Shown here: positions 17,667 to 26,657 of the stretch, piece after piece
Position numbering within the stretch: the first letter of the stretch is position 1
How the letters are laid out: the number at the start of each line of letters is the position of its first letter
NCBI GenBank assembly: GCA_016783675.1
Contig: JADHWE010000016.1
Span: 1-38,854 of the forward strand
Direction: 5' to 3'
DNA length: 38,854 bases
From: Kiritimatiellia bacterium
Lineage (GTDB): Bacteria > Verrucomicrobiota > Kiritimatiellia > UBA8416 > JABMPJ01
Notes under the pieces: model-generated
Database searches by the model: none
What the model saw: only the letters and a program-made list of their open reading frames with translations
Told to the model about the DNA's origin: nothing
Translations under genes and position numbers: made by a program

Positions 17667-20600
17667 TGCGCAATACGGCACTACGTTTGATGGCGACGTG
17701 CTTTCTCCTCTCCGCGGCTGCGAGTGGCACCGGGCAAGAGGTGACCACTATAGAAAACCGCAATCCCCTGCCTGAGGATGTGGTGTTGCGTCCTGCGGAG
17801 CAAACGCGACTGGATGCGCTTGAGCTGACAAGCCCCGATATCATTCGTATGACACGACTGCTGTTGCAGCGCCGCGGGAAGCTTGCCTCGGAAGATACCT
17901 CCCGACTGGTTCGATCCCTGATGCGTGACGATCGACCGCAGGCGCGCCGTGCGGCCGCCACTCTGTTGGGCGGGCCGAACCGGTTTGCCGTGCTGTGCGT
18001 CATCCGCAACTTGAGCATGGCCTATCAGGACATCGGGCTCTTTCTTGAGAAGTTGGACGCGCATTGGAATACGCTCTGGGAGAAGGATCTCGTAGCACTG
18101 TCCGGGCGTTTGTCGGGCATGGTGCGGGGCAATCCTGACAGCCCGGCTGTTCACGATATGGCTGCCGAGTTCGTCGCCAGGATGATTGAGCATCGCAGCA
18201 AGATGGTGCCCCTGAGAGGCATTCGCGTTTCCAGAACCATGTCCCTCAAGACCGAACGCATTACAGCGGCGCTGGAAGCCCAGTCCACGAATGCTGTCTA
18301 TGACTATCTCGATAACGTTCACCCGATACGGAAAGCGGCACTGGAGGCGCTTGGACGCAAGTATGTGCCACCAGCGGTGGAGGATGTTGACTTCTCGAGC
18401 ATCAGCGTCGCGGAGGACCAAGGACTTGAGAAGGACGATGCATTTGTTGTGGGTGTTGTCGGTAGCCTCTACACCTCAAAGGGACCATGCATCGGTGGCG
18501 GCGATGCATATGGATGGGGAGGCCAGCGAGAGAGTTTGCGGGTGTTGGTGAATCATGAGGTAAAGCCCTTGCTGTATCTACATCCCATTACGCAGCTCAC
18601 CAACACGCCGCTGCCCCGCCTGCGAGAGGAATTCAAGGTCAAGGAGCCGGTGTTGAATGCCGCATGTACGTCGGATCTGGCGATGGCGGATGTTCTGCTG
18701 CTGTATGGTTTGCACAACATGCGGGCCGAGACGATTGATGCGCTGGAGGAGTACGTGTGGAGCGGCGGCGGGATCGTTTCCGTGTGCGGGCCTGGCATGG
18801 TGACCTGCCGGGACAAACCACAACTCGCCGCCTTGCAGGATATGGACAATCTGCAATGGGGCTGGAGCTCGGTGCCGGGAGAGACGTTCCAGCTATGTGT
18901 CAGCAATGCCCTGACCGCCGGGCTGGATTGGTCACTACCCATCGTATCGCCAGGGGATGCGTTCAACACGGGTAGCTACATGTTTCGGTCACGGAAATTC
19001 ACCCCTCAGATCCTGCTGCGTCACACCCAGATTCAGTCGCCTGCACTCCGGATCGGCAGCTACGGGTCCGGCCTGATCGCACACTTCGGATCCGGGATGA
19101 GCTTCAACGACGATGCACTCAGCAAGCGGAACTGGGAGCTGTTTCACCGCGTACTGCAATGGGCGGGGAAGCGCGCCTATACCGACTTACGTCCGGATCC
19201 GGTCATTTCCAAACAGCGATACTACAAGAAACGCACTGAAGTCGACCGCGCCGCAGGGAGCGTTGCACAGCGATATGAACATGCCTATTTCCTTGAACAC
19301 GGAAGGGGCGAGACGGAGAAGGCGGCAGCCATCTACGAGGCCCTGATCAGCGACCCCGCCGCAAGCACTGAGCAGATCAAGGCCTGCCGCGTCAGGCTCG
19401 TGGCATTGCGCGAAGCACAGGGCCGCCAACACGAGACCCAGCTCTCCGTGACACCATCGGCGGACGCAACGGGTTCATGGAAGATCTACTACCACAATCA
19501 GCCCCAGACCGCCGACACCATGGAGCTGACACAGCAGGGCAACACCTTGCGTGGTGTCTGGCACAGTCCTCACGTCCCGACACCGGTAGAGATCGCTGGA
19601 TCCATCACCGGCGTCACGGTCCGCCTTGACGTACCCATTCCCGACATCCCCTGCCGGATTGATGCCACGATGTCGCAAGACGGAAACGCAATCACAAACG
19701 GAACATGGACCGTGTACAGTGGACCGCTCAAAGGGACACATCCCTGGATGGCAGAACGTCAACCAACGCGCTGGCGCATTTCTGAAGGCGAGTTTGATAT
19801 AGGCGATGCAATTATCGAAGCAACAGGCGCAGAGAACTGCATATGGTTGACCACACCATACGAGGACTTCGAAATGAGTTTCAACGCCGTAAAGGCAGCA
19901 AGGAGCGATTTCCGTATTAACATCGGCGCTCCTTCTCTCAAAACCACAAGGAAGCATGGCTTTTTCTACCAGGTCTTGGTCCCGTGGGAGGGGGGTGATT
20001 CCCGTGTTGACTACTTCAACAACGGCAGAGTCACTCATATCATGAGGGGCCTGAAGAACATTGATGAGGCGCGGTATCACGTAAAGCTGAGGGTAAATGA
20101 TGGCCGGCTGAGAGTATGGGTTGACAACCAGCCGCATATCGATTGTCCACTGGAGCAGTACAAAGGAGGTTTTGTTGGCTTTGGCACCATGACGGGCATC
20201 CGGGTAGAAGATCTCACGGTCAGGTCGGGTCATACAGAATTCCCGACTTCACTCAACGAGCATGTGGTCCTCAGTTGCTCTTTCGACGAGCAAGGGCCTA
20301 CTGTGACGGATGGAAGCGGGAAGCAGCATCACGGAACGGTGCATGGCGCCAAATGGACGCCGAGGGGGAAGCGTGGGGGCGCTTATCAGTTCGACGGTGT
20401 GGATGATTACATTGAGTACGCAGCACTGGGTCTCACGAACTGTGAAAGGACTGTGTGTGTCTGGCTAAAGGGCATGGACGCCAACAGGTTTCATATTCTT
20501 GGACAATGGGATGGGTCAGGAAACCGGAATCGACACAATATCGGTGTTGGCACGGGCAGCGCTGACGCATACACGCGCAACGAGCAAGGCGTTGATAATC

Positions 20601-20890
20601 GTCCCTACCATATTGGCGTGACGACCGATCCGGAAGAATGGTCTCACTGGTCCTTCATCAGTGCCGATGCATTTCGTGACAATGAAAAGGTGCATGTATA
20701 CAAGAACGGTTCCCTGGTGGGAAAGATATCGAGCAGGGCGATTCGCGAAGTGACCGGGCCCTATACCCTCGGCAAAGCAAGGCATGATCGCCATTGGGAG
20801 TGTAGCCAAGGACAAGTGGACGAGCTCATGGTCTTCGACCGCGCACTGTCGGAAACAGAGACCAGACTGATTTACAAACTCTACGAGTAG
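17663..20890 (+). CDS. Large secreted multidomain protein with LamG end
   Basis: This 1075-residue protein has a signal peptide (about 1-25) and a helical region. A flavodoxin/glutamine-amidotransferase-like fold sits at about 260-500 (DVLLLYGLHNM, GGGIVSVCGPGMV, GLIAHFGSG); it resembles the ThuA/GATase-1-like domains of PVC proteins, but no nucleophile is clear. A TPR-like segment with YEHAYFLEHGRGETEKAA follows at about 530-580, then a small beta domain. After that comes a DUF1080-like sugar-binding domain (about 700-865) with a trailing WVDNQPHIDC...GFVGFGT, and finally a LamG/concanavalin domain (about 870-1075; DGVDDYIEY, VDELMVFDRALSETE). It is translationally coupled to the beta-helix gene. 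A role in carbohydrate capture or degradation at the cell surface is inferred. Confidence 0.75.
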   Translation: MMRNTALRLMATCFLLSAAASGTGQEVTTIENRNPLPEDVVLRPAEQTRLDALELTSPDIIRMTRLLLQRRGKLASEDTSRLVRSLMRDDRPQARRAAATLLGGPNRFAVLCVIRNLSMAYQDIGLFLEKLDAHWNTLWEKDLVALSGRLSGMVRGNPDSPAVHDMAAEFVARMIEHRSKMVPLRGIRVSRTMSLKTERITAALEAQSTNAVYDYLDNVHPIRKAALEALGRKYVPPAVEDVDFSSISVAEDQGLEKDDAFVVGVVGSLYTSKGPCIGGGDAYGWGGQRESLRVLVNHEVKPLLYLHPITQLTNTPLPRLREEFKVKEPVLNAACTSDLAMADVLLLYGLHNMRAETIDALEEYVWSGGGIVSVCGPGMVTCRDKPQLAALQDMDNLQWGWSSVPGETFQLCVSNALTAGLDWSLPIVSPGDAFNTGSYMFRSRKFTPQILLRHTQIQSPALRIGSYGSGLIAHFGSGMSFNDDALSKRNWELFHRVLQWAGKRAYTDLRPDPVISKQRYYKKRTEVDRAAGSVAQRYEHAYFLEHGRGETEKAAAIYEALISDPAASTEQIKACRVRLVALREAQGRQHETQLSVTPSADATGSWKIYYHNQPQTADTMELTQQGNTLRGVWHSPHVPTPVEIAGSITGVTVRLDVPIPDIPCRIDATMSQDGNAITNGTWTVYSGPLKGTHPWMAERQPTRWRISEGEFDIGDAIIEATGAENCIWLTTPYEDFEMSFNAVKAARSDFRINIGAPSLKTTRKHGFFYQVLVPWEGGDSRVDYFNNGRVTHIMRGLKNIDEARYHVKLRVNDGRLRVWVDNQPHIDCPLEQYKGGFVGFGTMTGIRVEDLTVRSGHTEFPTSLNEHVVLSCSFDEQGPTVTDGSGKQHHGTVHGAKWTPRGKRGGAYQFDGVDDYIEYAALGLTNCERTVCVWLKGMDANRFHILGQWDGSGNRNRHNIGVGTGSADAYTRNEQGVDNRPYHIGVTTDPEEWSHWSFISADAFRDNEKVHVYKNGSLVGKISSRAIREVTGPYTLGKARHDRHWECSQGQVDELMVFDRALSETETRLIYKLYE

Positions 20891-20938
20891 AAAGCACAGG
20901 AGTACGTATAAGCGAAGGAAGGAAAGCGGTGCAGCACT

Positions 20939-21463
20939 ATGAATAGTCGAACGTTCCCAATTGCACTGTTCTTACTTCTCTGTGTCGCCTGTCTGGCGCA
21001 CGGGCTCTATTACTACCCGCGTCTACCGGCAGAGGTCGCACACCATTTCGGGGCATCCGGACAGCCGGATGCATGGGGCAGTAAGGAGCACTTCCTTGTC
21101 GTCTACCTTGTCACGGTGGCTGTAATGGCCGCAACGTTTCTCGGCTTGGGTCTCGCCATGCCAAAGATACCCAATTCGGCGATCAATCTCCCCAACAAGG
21201 AGTATTGGCTCGCACCGGAGCGTCGCCGGCAAACATTGGACTACATGCTGCCGCGACTTCTCTGGCTCGGGTCTCTCACCATGGTGCTCTTGCTCGATAT
21301 CTTCCATCAGTCGTTCCAGGTCCACCTTGGCAAGGCGACCTCGCTACCCCATGTTTGGTACAGTATGGTTGCGTACTTGATAGCAACCGCTGTGTGGTGC
21401 ATCGCGGTCTATAGAAGGTTCGGAAAAAGAGAATCTCAGCTAGAAAAGAGGAGTGAATTGTGA
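20939..21463 (+). CDS. DUF1648-type membrane protein
   Basis: The 174-residue protein has four probable membrane helices (about 5-22, 50-75, 105-125 and 135-158). The first connecting loop carries the DUF1648 pattern LPAEVAHHFGASGQPDAWGSK. Function of the family is not established; some members are immunity- or transport-associated membrane proteins. AAGGAAAG stands 12 bases before the ATG. It follows the LamG protein by 48 bases and is probably transcribed with it. Confidence 0.75.
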   Translation: MNSRTFPIALFLLLCVACLAHGLYYYPRLPAEVAHHFGASGQPDAWGSKEHFLVVYLVTVAVMAATFLGLGLAMPKIPNSAINLPNKEYWLAPERRRQTLDYMLPRLLWLGSLTMVLLLDIFHQSFQVHLGKATSLPHVWYSMVAYLIATAVWCIAVYRRFGKRESQLEKRSEL

Positions 21464-21515
21464 AAGTAACAGGTCGACCGTTTGTCGTGTTCCTCGGATA
21501 ACCGACTGATTCACA

Positions 21516-21550
21516 TTGTGGTGACAATGTGCGTGCCGTGATGCGCTAGG
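21516..21550 (+). promoter_or_regulatory. Promoter-like motif shared with 16230
   Basis: TTGTGGTGACAAT, 18 bases, then TAGG, identical in both blocks and spacing to the motif at 16230-16264, while the 18 bases between mostly differ. Here the palindrome extends to ATTGT-N4-ACAAT. It precedes the Ig-like protein/sensor kinase/regulator operon. Confidence 0.6.
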
Positions 21551-21629
21551 CTTCACGGTATGGCTGGTGACAGAGCAGGAAGTGATGGCGCATAACAGAA
21601 AGGGGCGCATGATGACGGAGGGTAGATTG

Positions 21630-22037
21630 ATGATGACAGGAATCAGAACGGTAGCGGGCATTGCGGTCGTGGTGGCTTGCTTGACTCCCGCCAGCGCACA
21701 GGAAATCAGCATTGAGGCGATGCCGCCATCGGTAATCAAGACGGTACCCGTTTGTGGGGACGCCACGGTGCCTGCCGCAACACGGCAGATCAAGGTGACA
21801 TTCAGCAAGACGATGATGAACAAGAGTTGGTCGTTCACGCAGATCTCGAAGGACTCGTTTCCTGAGCTCGCGGGACAACCGAAGTACCTTCTCGATGGAC
21901 GTACATGCGTGCTCCCCGTAAAGCTCAAGCCCAACAAGACATACGTGCTCTGGCTGAACTCGCAGAAGTTCACGAACTTCAAGGATGCATCGGGCAGTCC
22001 CGCGGTGCCCTACCTGCTGGTGTTCAAGACGAAGTAG
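21630..22037 (+). CDS. Secreted Ig-like (Big_5/SbsA type) protein
   Basis: A 135-residue protein with a signal peptide (about 1-24, ending ASAQ) and a single Ig-like domain of the Big_5 kind: PPSVIKTVPVCGDATV, IKVTFSKTM, LKPNKTYVLWL and YLLVFKTK are the usual strand blocks. Upstream in-frame starts exist at 21567, 21585 and 21609; 21630 is preferred because GGAGGG sits eight bases ahead and the signal peptide is then normal. It lies 37 bases before the sensor kinase and could be its periplasmic partner or simply a co-regulated surface protein. Confidence 0.7.
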   Translation: MMTGIRTVAGIAVVVACLTPASAQEISIEAMPPSVIKTVPVCGDATVPAATRQIKVTFSKTMMNKSWSFTQISKDSFPELAGQPKYLLDGRTCVLPVKLKPNKTYVLWLNSQKFTNFKDASGSPAVPYLLVFKTK

Positions 22038-22074
22038 GGCGTCCCGCGCGTGAGCACAGGGACGAGAGGACTAG

Positions 22075-23799
22075 ATGAAGAAGTGGCTGCAAGCGCTGTT
22101 CTACATGCTTCTTGCGGCTGTCCTGGCAGTTCTGTTCTACCTGGGCTTCACACTGAATCATACGCGTTGCGAGACGGCCTTACGGTCAGTCCAGGCCGAT
22201 CTTCAGCAAGTGCTGGATGACAACGTCACGGCTTTGCAGCAGGAGATTGCCGACAGGGAAGCAAGAACATTTGCCCTGTTTGACGACTCGGCTGTCTTGG
22301 TCCGCGAATCGACACGCCTTGACCTGTTCCTGGTGACGGAAACGCGTGTATTGCCGGCGGTGCTGTCGCCGGGGTGGGTCGACCCCCTGGATGAGATTCC
22401 ATTTGCGGAGGCCCATGTAGCCTACGAGCGTGGCATCGAGCGCATGCGGGCCGGTGCGGCTGCTGATGCGGGAGACCTGTTTCGCACCGCGAGCCAGATC
22501 TTCGCCACCTCGCCGGAGGAGTTGTACGTCAAGGTTTGTGCGCACATAAACCTCATTGAAGTATCGCCTGAGCTGCCCCTCCCTGTTTTCTACCGCCTGT
22601 TGCATCTGTTGGCTGAGAAGCAGGGGGCGCATCTGACTATCGCCCAACAGACTTTCTTTGAACAGCGTCTGCGTGAACAGGTTCCGAAATTTGACCGCAT
22701 CGCCAGCCGGAGTAATGCCCTGTGGGCATTGGCGGGGGAGATTGAAGGATTGGCATTCGGTCGCCCGCTCCCTTTCAGAGCTCTTCTGGGTGACGGCCGG
22801 ATCGTGAGCGTCGATGGCCGGGGGCGTTGTGGCGTGTTTCGCCCCCAACACCTCCAACCCGAGACCATTCGGGATCCGGTCCGCCTGTCGACAGGATCAC
22901 TTCCTGAGAGTGGGGTCGCCGTATCTCGTCCCATGGAATCGTTTCCGGCTACAATCGCCTGGGTGCCGGCATCTGCCGCAGACGGACGGCGGCACGAGAT
23001 CATGCGGCAATACCGTCTTGGCAACCTTACATTGGGGGTCATGGCCATCCTTACCGCTTGTTTGGGCATTGGCATCCTCCTCGCAACGCGGCGCGAAAGG
23101 GAGCTGGCGCAGCTCAAGACTGGATTCGTGTCAACCGTATCACATGAACTCCGAACACCTCTGTCCCTGATCAGGCTCCACGCCGAAACACTTTACATGG
23201 GGCGCGTAAGCGGGGAAAAGCTGCAGGACTACTACCGCACAATACTGCTGGAGTCAGAGCGGCTGACGGGAATCGTCAATAACGTACTGGACTTCTCTCG
23301 TATGGCGCGGGGGCGACACCGGCTGCATGCAGAACGAACAAATATCTCGGACTTGGTCAGGAAGGTCGCGGATACCTTCCAGTTTCGCTTGGAAAAGGAG
23401 AAGTTCGAGTTGCACCAGGACATTGCCGAGTGTATCTATCTGAAGACCGATCCATTGGCCTTTTCGCAGATAGCGTTTAACCTTATCGACAATGCGATCA
23501 AGTATTCCGGGGCAGCCAGAGTAATCAAGATTGTGCTGCGCCGCATGGACGACCACGTGGTGTTCTCGGTGAAGGACAACGGGCTGGGGATCTCCGATCA
23601 CGATAAGAAGCAGGTGTTCCGCGAGTTCGTCCGCGTGGATGATGCCCGTGTGCGCTCACAACGAGGTAGCGGGATTGGTCTGACGGTGACGAAGAAGCTT
23701 GTTGATCGCTTGGGCGGCAGGATATGCGTGTTGGACAACCAACCGGCCGGTTCGGTGTTTGAAGTGGTGTTCAATGATAAGGACTGGGACGCGGCATGA
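22075..23799 (+). CDS. Membrane sensor histidine kinase
   Basis: This 574-residue kinase has two membrane helices (about 7-27 and 317-337) around a 290-residue periplasmic sensor of unknown ligand. The HisKA block FVSTVSHELRTPLSL contains the phospho-acceptor H357. The ATP-binding domain shows the N box (NLIDNAIKYS), G1 (VKDNGLGIS) and G2 (GSGIGLTVTKKL). It overlaps the response regulator by four bases, so the pair is certain. The periplasmic part is helical with a TPR-like look (VAYERGIERMRAGAAADAGDLF). All catalytic boxes appear intact. Confidence 0.92.
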   Translation: MKKWLQALFYMLLAAVLAVLFYLGFTLNHTRCETALRSVQADLQQVLDDNVTALQQEIADREARTFALFDDSAVLVRESTRLDLFLVTETRVLPAVLSPGWVDPLDEIPFAEAHVAYERGIERMRAGAAADAGDLFRTASQIFATSPEELYVKVCAHINLIEVSPELPLPVFYRLLHLLAEKQGAHLTIAQQTFFEQRLREQVPKFDRIASRSNALWALAGEIEGLAFGRPLPFRALLGDGRIVSVDGRGRCGVFRPQHLQPETIRDPVRLSTGSLPESGVAVSRPMESFPATIAWVPASAADGRRHEIMRQYRLGNLTLGVMAILTACLGIGILLATRRERELAQLKTGFVSTVSHELRTPLSLIRLHAETLYMGRVSGEKLQDYYRTILLESERLTGIVNNVLDFSRMARGRHRLHAERTNISDLVRKVADTFQFRLEKEKFELHQDIAECIYLKTDPLAFSQIAFNLIDNAIKYSGAARVIKIVLRRMDDHVVFSVKDNGLGISDHDKKQVFREFVRVDDARVRSQRGSGIGLTVTKKLVDRLGGRICVLDNQPAGSVFEVVFNDKDWDAA

Positions 23800-24473
23800 A
23801 GATACTCGTGGTCGATGACGAACGAAGCATGGCGGACTCCTTGCGCGACAATTTTGACTACGAGGGTCACAGCACGACCTGTGCGTACAGCGGGCAGGAT
23901 GCTCTCGATTGCCTGAAGGGCGATGTGTTTGATCTGGTGATTCTGGATGTCATGATGCCGGATGTAGATGGTTTTGATGTGCTGGCAACAATACGGAAGG
24001 AGGGCGTGCAAACGCCCGTGATATTCCTGACGGCACGCTCAGCCGAAGCCGATAAGCTGCGCGGACTGGGGTTAGGCGGGGATGATTATGTGACAAAGCC
24101 CTTTAGCCTCAGGGAGCTTCTGGCGAGAGTAGATGCCGTCTTGCGTAGAAGTTGCGCCGGGAGTGATTTAAAGGAATTCGTCATTGGTAGCGCACATGTT
24201 GATCTGGCCTGTTTGACAATCGAGCGCGATGGAGCGGAACATGGCATGGGGCGATATGAAGGCAGCATCCTTCGATTGCTGGCATCAGCTCCAGGCAAGG
24301 TGTTCAGTCGAGAAGACATTCTCAACCAGGTATGGGGGCGTCACGCCTTTCCCACCATGCGAACGGTGGATAATTACATCGTCAAGCTGCGTCAGAAGAT
24401 CGAGCCCGAGCCGGGACAGCCCCGTTATCTCACGTCGGTCTACGGCGCAGGCTACCGTCTGTCATTGGACTGA
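23796..24473 (+). CDS. OmpR/PhoB-family response regulator
   Basis: The 225-residue regulator has a receiver domain (about 1-118) with acidic pocket DDE at 7-9, phospho-acceptor D51 in LVILDVMMP and the conserved K in VTKPFSLREL. A winged-helix DNA-binding domain (about 130-224) ends in RTVDNYIVKLRQKIE and YGAGYRLSLD. It is the partner of the overlapping kinase. The palindromic motif at 16230 and 21516 is a plausible binding site, which would make the operon autoregulated and link it to the beta-helix/LamG operon. Confidence 0.93.
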   Translation: MKILVVDDERSMADSLRDNFDYEGHSTTCAYSGQDALDCLKGDVFDLVILDVMMPDVDGFDVLATIRKEGVQTPVIFLTARSAEADKLRGLGLGGDDYVTKPFSLRELLARVDAVLRRSCAGSDLKEFVIGSAHVDLACLTIERDGAEHGMGRYEGSILRLLASAPGKVFSREDILNQVWGRHAFPTMRTVDNYIVKLRQKIEPEPGQPRYLTSVYGAGYRLSLD

Positions 24474-24553
24474 TGTTCCGTGACACGCCGTGGTTCGGGA
24501 ACGGGTGCGTGATGGTGCCACAGTAGATCGTGGGGGGCGGTCTGTGCACCCGC

Positions 24554-25867
24554 TTATAGACATGAAGCAAGATAGAGCGGCGCATGGAGCAGTCCGTTGT
24601 CCTGCTGATTCGCTCCTTGCGCGGACAGAAGAACGGCTAGATCAGGCGAGTACTTCTGGCGGAACACCCCCATGCTCTTGGCTTTGGTGTTGAGACCAGC
24701 CTTTACTTCAACGGGGATAGTCTTGCCTTCTTTCGATGTGATGAACTCAATTTCTGATCTACCTTCCCGCCAAGTGTAGACCGGTTTGATCCCGCCGCAT
24801 TTCATCTCGTTGAGCACGGCGTTCTCGGCCAAGAAGCCCTTGAACTGACCAAAGTCGTACTGGTAGAGCACCGATGAATCGAGATCCAACATGGCACCCA
24901 GTATGCCGACATCAAACAAGTAGAGCATAAAGGCGTTCTTTGTCGTGTACGCTGCCAATGGCTGATGGATAGTCCGACAGATCGGCACACGGTGAATCAG
25001 CCCAGCTTGGGAGAGCCATTCGATGGGGGCCTCCAGTTCGTCGTAGCTTGATTTACCGGGAAGCACATCTTTGAAGATGAACTTCCGGATGCCGGTGGTC
25101 TCTCGGGCCAACTGTTCGGGTATGTTGTTAAAGACACCGGCAATACGCATTGCTTTGAGCTTTCCCGAATGCTTGGCAATGTCATCCATATAGGATTCTA
25201 CCAACTCGTTTTGCAGAGACCGCGCCGCCTGAAATGCAGCCACTCGTGTGTCGCGCAACCCGACATAGGTCTCTACCACTTCAGGCAGTCCTCCGCAGAC
25301 TAGATACTCCTTGAACAGTCCGAACGCCTTTTCGTGGATGGGCTGTGACAACGGTGTCTTGTCTCGACCAGTGGATTGCAGCGCCCTCCTGAATGGCTCC
25401 ATACCAAGAGCGTCCACAAATTCGAAGAATGACATCGGATGTAACCACTCCCGCTGCACCTTACCCACCGGGAAATTCTGCTCCGACAGGCCGATACCAA
25501 GAAGCGACCCTGACGCACATATGTATGCCTCAGGATACTTCTCACAGAAGTACTTCAGTGAGGTCAGAGCTTCCGGGCATAGCTGGATTTCATCGAAGAT
25601 TAGCAGAGTGTCTTCCAGCGTGATATCTGCATCAAGATAGAGTCCCAAGTCGGTCAGTATGCGCTTCGGCCTCAAATCGGGCTGAAAGAAACCGTTCAGT
25701 GTCTTGTTCTCTGCGAAATCAAGCAGGATGCAGTTCTTGAACCGTGACTCCCCAAAACGCTTGAGAATCCACGTCTTTCCAACCTGACGCGCGCCCTGAA
25801 TCAGCATCGGCTTTCGCTTAGGAAGAGCTTTCCATGCAGTCAATTCATCCCATAAATATCGTTTCAT
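24554..25867 (-). CDS. AAA ATPase with DUF4143 (ATPase-nuclease-like)
   Basis: This 437-residue protein has an AAA_14-type P-loop (GARQVGKTW near residue 25), Walker B LLIFDEIQ and sensor ASGSLLG. The C-terminal DUF4143 domain ends with a PD-(D/E)xK-like arrangement (EIEFI...IPVEVKAG at about 375-398). Such proteins are abundant, often mobile and lineage-specific; their biological role is poorly known. The start at 25867 (MKRYLWDEL) has GAGGAA upstream. A 16-bp direct repeat covers the ribosome-binding site. It marks the left part of the accessory island and is convergent with the response regulator. Confidence 0.88.
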   Translation of the reverse strand: MKRYLWDELTAWKALPKRKPMLIQGARQVGKTWILKRFGESRFKNCILLDFAENKTLNGFFQPDLRPKRILTDLGLYLDADITLEDTLLIFDEIQLCPEALTSLKYFCEKYPEAYICASGSLLGIGLSEQNFPVGKVQREWLHPMSFFEFVDALGMEPFRRALQSTGRDKTPLSQPIHEKAFGLFKEYLVCGGLPEVVETYVGLRDTRVAAFQAARSLQNELVESYMDDIAKHSGKLKAMRIAGVFNNIPEQLARETTGIRKFIFKDVLPGKSSYDELEAPIEWLSQAGLIHRVPICRTIHQPLAAYTTKNAFMLYLFDVGILGAMLDLDSSVLYQYDFGQFKGFLAENAVLNEMKCGGIKPVYTWREGRSEIEFITSKEGKTIPVEVKAGLNTKAKSMGVFRQKYSPDLAVLLSAQGANQQDNGLLHAPLYLASCL

Positions 25868-25875
25868 GGCTATAT

Positions 25876-25923
25876 ATTCCTCGCATATATTCCGAAATAC
25901 AAGGATTATTCCTCGCATATATT
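25876..25923 (-). promoter_or_regulatory. Paired 16-bp direct repeat at the ATPase start
   Basis: ATTCCTCGCATATATT occurs twice, at 25876-25891 and 25908-25923, 32 bases apart (about three helical turns). The first copy covers the ribosome-binding site of the minus-strand ATPase gene. A repressor site is likely. The region is AT-rich compared with its surroundings. Confidence 0.5.
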
Positions 25924-25973
25924 ACGGGACATAGGCGTTCTAGTCAGAAATGGCTCTGAAATGCGGCGCTGTT

Positions 25974-26031
25974 CATCATGTTCATTCTTCTGCTTCGTTC
26001 AGGAATTATGAACAAGCATAAATAATGAACG
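25974..26031. repeat. 58-bp direct repeat, copy 1
   Basis: The 58 bases match 28791-28848 at 52 positions by eye. Both copies contain the palindrome TGTTCA/CGTTCA-GGAATTA-TGAACA followed by AGCATAAA and AATGAACG. The two copies bracket the abiE-like cassette and its long upstream repeat. Confidence 0.7.
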
Positions 26032-26221
26032 GGCCGTGGTGTGTCCTGTGGCCAAAGTCGGCTGGGGCTGACCTTGGCTATCGCCCCATTCAAAAGTCGA
26101 TGTTCAATGTTCGATGTTCAACGTTCTCCCCCACGGGCAGGGCCTCGATGCCTTTCAGTATCTTCACGCTTCTCGGCATCTCGCCTAGTCCCTGCGGTCA
26201 CACTGAGGTCTAGGCCACCCG
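26032..26221. other. Gene-free spacer with short-word repeat
   Basis: No gene. It contains a degenerate repeat of the word TCGATGTTCAA/TGTTCGATGTTCAACG at about 26098-26124, of the same style as those at 7819, 8640 and 11351. Confidence 0.5.
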
Positions 26222-26562
26222 AAACCCAATCCTGCTCTACCGTGCAGAGCCGTGCAACTACCAGTCATATTAATCACTTACGCAATATCAAAAGACGCCA
26301 ATCATGCACCAAAATGCAGCATCTTTGCGCCGCAGTCTACCGGAAGTCTACCGGTGGCCTTTGCCCCGGACGCATGGACTAGGATGAGCTTGCCCCTTCT
26401 GATCTAAGGCCCATTCATGAGTTCAGAGTCTACCGAAGGTCCACCGGAGCTATAGGCTGAGCGCCGCAGTCGACCGAAACCGCCAGCGCAGTCAGTCCAC
26501 ATGTCCGAGGGCTTCCTGGATGCACCGGGCTTGCCATGTGTGTTGAATGTAGAAGACACGGC
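26222..26562. repeat. Long imperfect direct repeat, copy A
   Basis: From AACCCAATCCTGCTCTACCG onward, 26222-26396 matches 34808-34985 at about 85% by eye, and 26461-26562 resumes matching 35065-35160 (CAGTCCACATGTCCG, GTGTGTTGA, TAGAAGACACGG). The repeat is rich in TCTACCGG words. It carries no reading frame I believe. Both copies lie directly upstream of AbiEi-type genes. Copy A lacks the tRNA 3'-end sequence that abuts copy C. Confidence 0.8.
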
Positions 26563-26600
26563 TCGCCAATCGGAGACATACTACAATTTCGGTTGCACAA

Positions 26601-26653
26601 TACCACTCTTTGCGGTAGCGTGCGGGCGTGTGGTAGATACATGAAAGGTGGTA
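26601..26653 (+). promoter_or_regulatory. TACCAC/GTGGTA operator-like repeats ahead of AbiEi-1
   Basis: TACCAC at 26601-26606 is inverted at 26630-26635 (GTGGTA), and GTGGTA appears again at 26648-26653 just before the AbiEi start. Characterised AbiEi antitoxins repress their own promoters through inverted repeats, so these are candidate sites. The evidence is short repeats only. Confidence 0.35.
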
Positions 26654-26657
26654 CGCA

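Noticed and set aside
26222-26562. CRISPR array from the repeated TCTACCGG words
   Set aside because: The words are about 8-10 bp, irregularly spaced and degenerate, with no constant repeat-spacer length and no cas genes nearby.
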